Origin: Aphanomyces cochlioides
Taxonomy: Eukaryota > Oomycota > Saprolegniomycetes > Saprolegniales > Verrucalvaceae
Direction of reading: 5' to 3'
NCBI GenBank assembly: GCA_019828595.1
Contig: JAHQRK010000035.1
Coordinates: forward strand, 310,001-374,000
DNA length: 64,000 nucleotides
This document shows positions 44,366 through 52,856 of the stretch, piece after piece. The stretch's first letter is position 1, and each line of letters begins with the position of its first letter. The notes under the pieces are model-generated. The model was not told the DNA's origin, ran no database searches, and saw nothing but the letters and a program-made list of their open reading frames with translations. The position numbers and the translations under genes are program-made.

Positions 44366-45334
44366 ATGGCAACTCCAAGATGAAACCCTCAAACAGTTAC
44401 GAGTCCATGACAAGAGGACTCATCTTCGGCAACAATCTTCCCAAAACTAAAGAGTGGCTCGTTCCTGCCATCCAGTTTGCGCCTCTTCCACATGATGTCT
44501 CTTCCTTCCTGAGCCACAGCTCCTGAATTGCGCGCCCTGCTTGAGAAAATTTGAAAATAAACAAGAATTTATTTTTGAAGAAAAAATGAATTTCATTTAA
44601 AGATACATTTGTTTGGCATGGACTGTGGTGGCAAGACGGTGTCGGCATGGAGCTTGCGACCATCTTTCATGTCTCTCGTGGTGTAGGCTCTATTCCTCAT
44701 GCCCTCATGTGGTGCTTGGAATTCGTGGAGAAGGGCAATGCGCATAAATATGCCATTGGGATGATGGATGATTTAAAAATGCACCATTTTCACTTCACTT
44801 AGTTGACATTAATTAAAATTGTCGTCCAATATCGACAAGCATGAAGAAAGGACAACTCAAGTTGGAGCGGACGATCATTGAGCTGAATCATGGTGAAGAT
44901 TGATGTGGGTCTTTTAGGATGCACCGCGATGCGACATCAAATGTTCCACATCCAACGTGCCAGTCTGGACTTGGACGGGTGCACTCCGCAACGCCGTCCA
45001 GATGGGACGAGTGTCAGCTCAGCGTTGCTTGATCGATCTTGACATCGCGCGTGGCCTCCTCCACATGGTCGTTAACGCACCGCACACGTTCGTTGTCGCG
45101 ACCAGATGCGACGGAGATTTGGCGATTTGGCACCTCCTCTCGTCGTCTGGTCATCATACATCTTGTTGTTGGACTCGTAAACCATCCCATTGACTAATCC
45201 AGTCTTTTGCGCTCGCTCGTTGTGTTACGTCGGCTGCCTGCTGGTGATACAAAAAGAACGCGACCTCGACCAGATTGTGCTCGTCGACTTGTCTCGATTT
45301 GCATTTTGCCTTCGAAAGAATCATTGGGAAAAAA
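44366..45334. other. Divergent intergenic region
   Basis: No supported gene apart from the possible 5' exon at 44,400-44,493 (minus). Open frames at 44,957-45,193 and 45,190-45,447 lack recognisable domains; the second runs into the kinase gene's first exon only by chance of frame. Confidence 0.5.
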
Positions 45335-45398
45335 TCCGGATAAATAATCCGGCATTTTCCGGATTTATTGGTCCGGATAAATCGTTATTTCGTCCGGA
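45335..45398. promoter_or_regulatory. Cluster of five TCCGG(A) motifs upstream of the EF-hand/PH/kinase gene
   Basis: TCCGGA occurs at 45,335, 45,358, 45,372 and 45,393, and TCCGG (with C next) at 45,348, mostly as TCCGGATAA. The cluster ends 50 bp before the start codon at 45,448. The motif is self-complementary, as expected for a dimeric binding factor. Single copies lie upstream of the DHHC gene (near 61,407 and 61,488). Regulatory meaning is inference. Confidence 0.45.
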
Positions 45399-45447
45399 TA
45401 ATATGCTCATTTGTCGGTTTCAATTCAATTGCCAAGATCTATCAAAC

Positions 45448-48084
45448 ATGGGAAATAGTGCGAGCGGCGGCGGTGTGTTTGCGTTGACAGGCGAAGAGAA
45501 AGAGGCCCTCAAGCGCTTTGAAGATGCAGAAATTCACCTTCTCCGTGAAGTGTTCCGTGGGATTACTCAAGCGACGGGCGACAAAGCGGTCGACAAAGAG
45601 AACTTTCTCAAGATCTTTCCAATGCCCGGCTTGCTAGGAGGTATGGTTCCCACTGCTCTCGACCGATGTAGTTGATGCGTTCATGTTTGCCACAGAGCGT
45701 CTCTTTACTCTCTTTGACAAGAACGCATCGAATTCCATCTCGTTCAATGAATTTGTCGGTGGATTGGCCACCTTGACAAAGTATGTCCTTTCTCGCCAAT
45801 TTGTCATTTGACAACGCGCCACTTTTGCCTAGAGGATCACGAAACGAAAAGATTAAGTTCATATTTGACCTATATGACGTCTCTGAGTAAGCTAGCCCTT
45901 ATTCCTTCGTATTATTTGTTTTAGCAAGGGATCTATCTCGAAGCGCGAGATGAAGACAATGCTTCGGCAGTTTCCACAGTCGACAATGATCTTGCTCAAA
46001 GGAATGAAAAAGATTCCATCGCGGAAAGATATGCTACAAGTACTTCTTGACTGCCAAGAGCGTCATCCTTATAATTGTACTAGACATCGGAAGAATTTCA
46101 ACAAGTCGATCTGGATCAACTCGTGCAGGATGCATTTACCACGCATGTCAAAGGAGGAAAAGAGCGCATGACATTTGAAGAATTCCTCGCATGGTGCGAT
46201 AGCACGCCAATGATCTCAGAGGTCCTTCCGCGAAATTATTGCTTTGAACGCTCAGGCTCTCAATCGTTAGTTCCTCATGAGCATTTTACCATTGGAAGAC
46301 TATCAATATCCAAAGCCTGGTGCTGTCGTGTCGCCTCTCGTCGAGTATGCCATTTAGCTCTTACCCAAAATTATACGACACGCTTTAGGGACTTGAACAA
46401 AGCCACCAAGTCGGAGAGGCGGGGCAAGCGACGTAATTCGCACTCACCCGTCAAGAAGGAAGGCACACTGGGCCGCCTCCAGTTTCCATCAAGCATCAAC
46501 ATCAAGTAAGTACATGGAGGCAAGTTGAAGTGATCGTCTCATCACCTTGCAGACGTGATGATACACGAGAGTTTCTTCTTCAGGTACAGCGGCATACTCC
46601 CGTTTCGTCCATCAGGCAAGAATCGAGCTGCGTATTAGGCGAGAGCATCGACGAATGCACCGACAGTCATTGAAGCAATTGATCGTGTCAGTTTTCTTGG
46701 AGTTCTTCAAGTGCTTGACTTTGACATTATTTTTTAGGCTATTGAGGAATTCGACAAAGTGCATCTTGCTGCAACATCGCCACGCCGTCTGACACCGCGA
46801 CAATCGTTTGCTCAAGAGATTTCGCATGATGGATATTTGTGGAAGAAAGGAACACGGCTGAAGCAAATGAAGCGGCGATATTATGTCCTCCAAGGCAATT
46901 TTCTCTACTACTACGCGTAAATTGCCTTCGACAAGTATGGAAACGTGCTTGATGTAGATCCAAGGACGACACAAGGCCAAAAGGGGTCATATTCGTCTCA
47001 GGGCGGTACATCGAGCCTGTGTCAAACCCTGCTATGGAGAAGCAAGACTTTTATCCATTCGAGCTTGCGACCGAGAACGGTGCCTTGGAAGAGAAACGAT
47101 CACTTTGTGCAAGGACCAAATGCGAACGGGAAGAATGGATTGCTGAGCTCCAACGTGCGAGCAGCAAGGTCTCGATTGAAGAATTTTACTCTCTGGGACG
47201 TGAACTTGGCAAAGGGCGCTTCTCGCACGTTCGTGAAGCCGCACATCTTGTCACTGGCGAATTGTTTGCTGTCAAGATCATCGACAAGACTCAACTGGGA
47301 GCGACCGAGAAGGAACTGCTTCGCACTGAGATTGCCATCTTGAAATTGGTCAACCATCCACACATCATTCGTCTGCAGGTTGGCTCGCTTCATGTCTTCA
47401 TCGTTCACTCGTCGTAGGACGTGTTTGAGAACAAGCATCACATTTACATCGTCACGGAACTTCTGACGGGTGGCGAACTCTTCAATAAGATTGTTGGACG
47501 GTCGCGATATACCGAAGCGGAATCCCGAATGGTCATGAAACCGTTGTTCGAAAGTGTTGCATATCTGCATGAGATGGGTATCGTGCATCGCGACATCAAA
47601 CCTGGTATATCTCTCTCACTTGGCCGATCTTGATGCTGAATGTTGCAGAAAACATTCTATGCGGCGACAAACTGACAGATCTCCGCATCGCCGACTTTGG
47701 CTTGTCCAAATTGGTCTACCCCCACGAAATTATGAAGATGCCATGTGGGACTCTCAATTACGTTGCCCCTGAAGTGCTCTCGCTCGTGGGGTATGGCAAA
47801 GAGGCTGACGTGTGGTCGCTCGGGGTGATCATGTATCTTCTCTTGTGCGGGGGTCTTCCATTCCACGGCAAAACGAAGAACGAGATCATCCAGAAAACTT
47901 TGCATGCCGAGATCAATCTGGACGACTCGATATCCGCAGAAGGCACGTCAACATCTCTCTCATATTGCAGCTCACGTCCTCCATAGCCAAATCTCTCCTC
48001 GAGAACATCTTGTCCAAGCAACCTTCGAAACGTTTCTCTGCCGAGGAAGCGCTAGAGCATCCATGGTTCGCCTCGTCGGCTTAA
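45448..48084 (+). CDS. Myristoylated EF-hand / PH domain / CAMK-type protein kinase (CDPK7-like order)
   Basis: Exons verified by phase: 45,448-45,640, 45,696-45,780, 45,833-45,886, 45,925-46,039, 46,084-46,221, 46,271-46,344, 46,389-46,505, 46,553-46,583, 46,639-46,686, 46,738-46,916, 46,976-47,378, 47,418-47,604, 47,649 onward. The start MGNSASGG is an N-myristoylation signal. EF-hand loops are DKNASNSISFNE and DVSDKGSISKRE, with a further EF-like unit (MTFEEFLAWC). A PH domain follows (HDGYLWKKGTRLKQMKRRYY ... REEWIAEL-type end). The kinase has LGRELGKGRFSHVREA, FAVKII, HRDIKPENIL, DFGLSK, GTLNYVAPE and a C-lobe ending AEEALEHPWFASSA. It probably phosphorylates targets at membranes in response to calcium and phosphoinositides. 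At 47,931-47,970 the frame must change by one: a 24-nt GT-AG segment (47,947-47,970) is there but leaves the wrong phase, so an error or mutation is possible. Order EF-PH-kinase matches apicomplexan CDPK7. Confidence 0.88.
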
Positions 48085-48587
48085 TTCACGGAAGCGCCGC
48101 ACCGTTCTTTCGAAAATGCGCGCGAGATTTGTTCAATCTCATCTGCACTGCAATGGGACAAATCCCAATTTCCAGTAGGAAAAATCCTCGTCAGGCTTTG
48201 AATAGGAAGGCATTTTTCCCCACATGAGGCTCTTTCCTGTATACAATCTACAGTATGTTGAATGTCGTTGGGAGCTAAGTTCCCACTGTACGACCCATGC
48301 CATCGTGACGCGCCAAATGAGCGCAGGACGACCGCGGCGGCGACTGAATTTAGATGGATCGCTTGCCTTCTGACGGCGAGTGGCTTATGTGATACGGATG
48401 GCGCCAGCGTCATGGCGCGAGTGTGTTATGTTGATATGGCCAATCGTTCTGTGGAGATACTTTCTGCCGCACCACGTGGTGGGCCAACCCAGCTGGCATG
48501 TAACGTAATGGTGAATATCCAGAGTCGTCGGATGGAGCATTCTTCCAAAGCACTTCATAACTTGCGCCCAAGGCCTCAACACACAAG
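48085..48587. other. Intergenic region between two plus-strand genes
   Basis: Kinase gene 3' flank and promoter of the zinc-finger gene. No gene or clear motif seen. Confidence 0.55.
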
Positions 48588-49607
48588 ATGGATATCTTCT
48601 CGATGGACGAAATCCTCTTCTTGGGCGACACGTTGCTCATGGAACAACAAACCCAGGCCCAAGACTGCTTCTTCCAAATCCCAATGGCTGCCGCGTCGGT
48701 CACGACGCCACAGAATGCTATCCCACAACGACCTTCTGTCGCGCCTTTGGAGAAACCCAAACTTATCATGCGTCCTTCGTTGGATGTCCTCCCTGTAGCC
48801 ACGACGCCAATGGTTAAGCTCGAGTCGCCATTCCTCGTGCGATCTGAACAAATGTACAACCCAGCGGCCACTCCTTACTCCAACTGCGGCACTCCTTACT
48901 CGACTTGCGGCACGCCATACTCGACATGCGGCACTCCCTACTCGACTTGTGGCACGCCTTATTCCACCTGCGGCACTCCTTACTCTTCGTGTGGCACACC
49001 CTACTCCTCCTGCGGCACGCCTTACAACGGTTCGGGTACTCCCAAGGGTATCTGCCGCATCCCCCATTGTACCAAGCGCATTCGATCCAAGGGTCTCTGC
49101 AAAGCTCATGGCGGTGGTCGCAAGTGCTCCGTTGAAGGTTGCGGCAAGGGTGCTCAAAACGGCGAGTTCTGCATTGGTCACGGCGGTGGCAAGCGTTGTA
49201 GCCATGAAAACTGCACCAACGCTGCTCAATCTCAAGGTCTCTGCAAAGCTCATGGCGGTGGCTCCCGTTGCAAAGCTGAAGGTTGCATGAAGAGCAGTCA
49301 AGGCCGAGGCTACTGCCGATCTCACGGTGGTGGACGTCGATGCGAAGCTGCGGGTTGCATGAAGGGTGCCCAGCGCGGTAGCTTCTGCGCCACGCATGGT
49401 GGTTTCCGAAGCTGCCACGAAGAAAACTGCACACGCACTGATCGTGGTGGCGGATACTGTGAAGTCCACCGCCGCGGCAAGCTCTGCACGGTGCCAGACT
49501 GCAAAAAGCTGCAGAAGAGCAACGGCATGTGTACTGCACATATCCGAGAGATGCAAGAAGAGGCGGCACAACAAGCCAAGTCAACTCCGTCGTCGACCTC
49601 GTCCTAA
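48588..49607 (+). CDS. CCCH-repeat zinc-finger protein (WRKY19-like repeats) with heptad tract
   Basis: A single 339-codon exon. Residues 1-95 (MDIFSMDEILFLGDTLLMEQ...) are an acidic/hydrophobic N-terminus that could act as a transcription-activation segment. Residues ~95-151 are a tract of seven-residue repeats (TPYSTCG). From ~155 to 320 come seven modules of Cys-x4-Cys-x9-Cys-x2-His type, each ending HGGG-x-R/K-C, for example CSVEGCGKGAQNGEFCIGHG. This module is the one found in plant WRKY19-type proteins and in many oomycete proteins. It probably binds zinc and perhaps DNA. The tail is Ser/Thr-rich. The protein has no WRKY domain. A nuclear regulatory role is inference; the repeat architecture is directly visible. 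Confidence 0.88.
   Translation: MDIFSMDEILFLGDTLLMEQQTQAQDCFFQIPMAAASVTTPQNAIPQRPSVAPLEKPKLIMRPSLDVLPVATTPMVKLESPFLVRSEQMYNPAATPYSNCGTPYSTCGTPYSTCGTPYSTCGTPYSTCGTPYSSCGTPYSSCGTPYNGSGTPKGICRIPHCTKRIRSKGLCKAHGGGRKCSVEGCGKGAQNGEFCIGHGGGKRCSHENCTNAAQSQGLCKAHGGGSRCKAEGCMKSSQGRGYCRSHGGGRRCEAAGCMKGAQRGSFCATHGGFRSCHEENCTRTDRGGGYCEVHRRGKLCTVPDCKKLQKSNGMCTAHIREMQEEAAQQAKSTPSSTSS
48870..49040 (+). repeat. 21-bp tandem repeat coding for a TPYSTCG heptad (about 8 units)
   Basis: Each 21-bp unit reads ACTCCTTACTC(C/G)A(C/A)(C/T)TGCGG(C) with silent changes. Units encode TPYSNCG, TPYSTCG (five times), TPYSSCG (twice) and TPYNGSG. Synonymous variation between units shows the array is not brand new and that the peptide is selected. 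Confidence 0.9.
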
Positions 49608-51335
49608 GTATTTACAGTAGTTGTCTTACCGTAGTTTAGCCACACCCGAATTAGCCCCCCCCCCCACGAATGTAATATATATATTTCTCGACCTCATTCT
49701 TCCTGTACTTGCCATCCTACTGCGTTGGTTAGACGTCCGCGAAGGGCATGGAAGCTGGAGAGAGTCGCGGAGCCACCGCAGTGTCGTTTTGGTCTCGGTG
49801 CATGTAATGGTTGAAGTGGCCATCGTCGACCTCGTTCTATATACGGTAGAAAGAACGGTGGAAGATTATCTCACACGTTTCAAATGTCAATCTCGTTTGT
49901 AATTAAACGGCGAGTTTGTATTACACCCATCCCTCGCTTGACGAACTGACGAAATGCATGGGCGTTGCACACGGCAAACCAAAAACTCACACGAATAGAG
50001 AGAGGGGTGGAGCACACACCTCTCTCTCTCTTCCAACGAGAGGTGCATCTTGCCTCCTCTCGGAACAAGAAGGATCTGGAACCACCGATTTTTCAAAAGT
50101 GGTGGCCGTTCGGGGTCACATATCCGTCGTCATTCAAGTTTCATATCGTTTTATATGAATTTCAGTATACAAAATCCCATCGTGTCGTAAATTGCGTCTC
50201 TGTTTTGATCTTTTTTTACAAGATTGGGTGCATACTCGATCGGTGAAAAAAATGGTCTCGTGGCGAAATGCCAGCGAAAAGTTTTCAGTCTCGAGCAGTG
50301 CAGGCTGCTGGCTTTGTGTCCGAAGAAAGGCTTGAGCTTGTCCTGGTGGAAGCACGCACACGCACGCAGGCAGTGGGGCTTTTTTGGAGGGCGGTGTATG
50401 TAATCCAAGAGGGTGAAGTTTCCACCAAACAAGGTGGTTTTCGGTTCAAATGAGAAAAATGTCCTCATGCCAACATTGTGGTTGGGACGTGGGGAAGATC
50501 ACTTCCCTATCATATCTCGTGGACGGTGATTGGAGATTAATTTCACTAACAAAAACCTCACAGCTCTCTGACGAATTCCAAGCACATGACGCCTTGGTAT
50601 TTCAGCCAAATCAATTGGCGGTACACACAACGAGTGAGGAGAAATATTCCGGCGACACTCAATACGTCCAGCTTGGAGTGAACCAAACAAATCCCGTGCT
50701 TTGATTTAATATGACGGGATATTGTCGATTTGGTACAAATTTCCACTTCCTGCGCAATCGAATCACGCCAGTCGAATCGCGCCGCCAATCGATCACACAT
50801 CTGATTGGATAAAAAGACATTATAAATTGATTTGATTGGTCAATTATAAACAACAATGTCCTGAACCATCATCGATCATGCTCCTTTGTCCACGCTCGTC
50901 CGTTCATGCAGACAGACGAGATGATTCAAATTACTCTTAAGGAAGCCGCGAGGAGCGTGTGAAGCAAGATACGGCTGTTTTTACTGAGCAAAATGCTCAC
51001 TAACTTCTCAACATGTACGATTTCACAAATCCTGGATGAAATAGTGGGTTAAAAGAGACAACCCATTGGATATTGCTCGTCACAACGATGAATAATGCTT
51101 AAAATTGATGATAAGTAATATTAGAGCTTGGACGGACCCGCTTTAAAGAAGCTTATCGCCATATTTTCCCTCTGGCGCGGTTCAAGGCGTCATTGTGCTG
51201 AAATTGAGAAATCACGCAAAAAATAGAAATTTACAGCAAAAGCACAATAAAATTAAATTTTAATTTGACTTTTAATTTCTATTTTTACCAATAAAAAGTC
51301 ACATCTTCATAATTTAGCTGGACAGAAAGGACAAG
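49608..51335. other. 1.7-kb intergenic region, no supported gene
   Basis: It contains a poly-C run near 49,657, a hairpin formed by GAGAGAGGGGTG and CACCTCTCTCTC around 50,000-50,035, and AT-rich DNA from 50,700 on. A frame at 50,450-50,704 (SSCQHCGWDVGK...) has one CxxC pair but nothing more. The two neighbouring genes are convergent, so both 3' ends are here. Confidence 0.5.
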
Positions 51336-52142
51336 TCAAGCGTACGAGGCTGGACAGTCGAGGGGATGCTTGGCGAGGTGTCGGAGCGTCAGACGATTGA
51401 TGGAACGCCGCCGCTGGCTCTGCGTCAGATAGCTAACGAACCACAACGTCGCAGGGAGTACGACGAGACTGTTTACAAGCAAGAGGATTGCTGGACTTGC
51501 CAATGAGACAGAGATCGTGTCAATAGATGGTCTGGATGAAGGCCCTGACGCCGTCGTTGGAAAAGAGGCATGTGTGAACAGGATCCACGTCACAGCCACG
51601 ACACAGTGAGTGACAATGTTCGCGACGGCAATGCCAAAGATGACGCAACCAATGCCATATTCATGTTTCCAGTACGTCAGGCAGAGGCAAGTCATGGAGA
51701 GTGTGACGATAGAGACGACGACGAGAAAAATGACAGTATGATTGCATGCTGCCATCGCAAGCATGCATGTTTCTCGATCGATTGTCTGTTGCACGAGGCC
51801 GATGATATCACGCCGTCGCGTTAAGGCTCCTCCACACCATGATTCGACAACATATCGTTGAAGCGTGGCGTCTGTGCCGTTGTTGTCTGTCGATGGGGTG
51901 AGGGTGTAGGGATAACACATGGATTCGATGCAATATACCCTCGGAGAAAAGCCGACATGGATGCTTCCTGGCGTCACATTCGATGCATCCATTCCCAGTC
52001 GAGCAGTGGTCCATTCATGGGAGAAGAAAACGCACGCGAGGAGGATGCACGAGGTCAGTTGCATTGAGAGCCCTAGAACGGCATGAGCGCTTCTCCTTGA
52101 GTCTAGATTGCACCTACCGAGAGCAGCGCTCCATCGATCCAT
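51336..52142 (-). CDS. Four-pass membrane protein, unrecognised (claudin/tetraspan-like layout)
   Basis: A single 268-codon exon starting at an ATG (52,140-52,142). Hydrophobic segments lie at about residues 22-42 (AVLGLSMQLTSCILLACVFF), 134-156 (VIFLVVVSIVTLSMTCLCL), 165-192 (IGCVIFGIAVANIVTHCVVA...) and 218-242 (SLASPAILLLVNSLVVLPAT). The first extracellular loop is long and has Cys residues (VYCIESMCYPYTL, ESWCGG) and an N-glycosylation site (NNGT). The C-terminus is basic and cytoplasmic. The four-helix layout with a Cys-containing first loop recalls claudin/PMP22-like proteins, but I see no conserved family signature. Function unknown. Confidence 0.7.
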   Translation of the reverse strand: MDRWSAALGRCNLDSRRSAHAVLGLSMQLTSCILLACVFFSHEWTTARLGMDASNVTPGSIHVGFSPRVYCIESMCYPYTLTPSTDNNGTDATLQRYVVESWCGGALTRRRDIIGLVQQTIDRETCMLAMAACNHTVIFLVVVSIVTLSMTCLCLTYWKHEYGIGCVIFGIAVANIVTHCVVAVTWILFTHASFPTTASGPSSRPSIDTISVSLASPAILLLVNSLVVLPATLWFVSYLTQSQRRRSINRLTLRHLAKHPLDCPASYA

Positions 52143-52856
52143 GTCGGTTGGTTTGCGCGCGCTTTTTTGAAAACTGACATGGCAGAGTTCCTAGTACATA
52201 CTATTCTTACTAATAGTAGAATGGTAAAGTTTACGGTAAAGTTGACTGGTTTTCAACATTCTACTACAGTGCTACTAGAAAGGAGGACATTTGAAAAGTG
52301 TGCATTTCGAATTCGCTTGAAGTGTATCCCGACTGGACTTTCGGCCAACATGTCATCAACTTCGTCTCGACCAATCGAATGCTCTCAATGAAATCGTGTC
52401 CACACCGGTGTCTCGGCACCGCTCGTTGCTTTCTTTCGATTGGGATTCGCTCCATATGACGCTGTCGTTTTTGCCTGCGTATTGGCTGCTTCTTCGTGAC
52501 GAGGGCGAAGATGAATCGACTTGTGGAATTCGCTCGATCTTGTCTCCCACCCAATGATATTCCGATCTTCCCTCAATGGATAAGCTGGTCAAGTCACTTG
52601 TCAAGACAGTGCAACCACATCGCGCATTGTCGGCGCGTTTTCAAAGGCAATCAGCTCTCACTTGTCATCCATGATTGTTCTATCGTCAAGATTGAGTGAT
52701 CCGTTGCAAGAATCTCGAGCGAAATAAAATTCAATTTTCATGGAGATTCCATACAAATTTCAAGTTATTTAATAAAATTGAATGATACCCCCGGGGATAT
52801 CCGAACGGTGGAGATCATTGGCATTTCCCAAAAAGCGCGAAAACGGCAACGTTGTC
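52143..52856. other. Divergent promoter region of the membrane protein and GCLC genes
   Basis: About 0.7 kb, no gene. A small inverted repeat (TAGTAGAATG near 52,213 and CATTCTACTA near 52,257) may be a MITE remnant. An in-frame upstream ATG at 52,782 could extend the ligase by 25 codons. Confidence 0.5.

Noticed and set aside
44957..45193. Small gene of 78 codons upstream of the kinase gene
   Set aside because: No domain, no conserved-looking segment, and position consistent with promoter DNA.
48576..49584. 332-codon minus-strand frame opposite the CCCH zinc-finger gene
   Set aside because: Its repeats are the reverse of the heptad and zinc-finger repeats; low-complexity Ala/Thr/Ser sequence, a shadow.
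50450..50704. Small CxxC protein
   Set aside because: A single Cys pair in an 84-codon frame in an AT-rich intergenic region; expected by chance.
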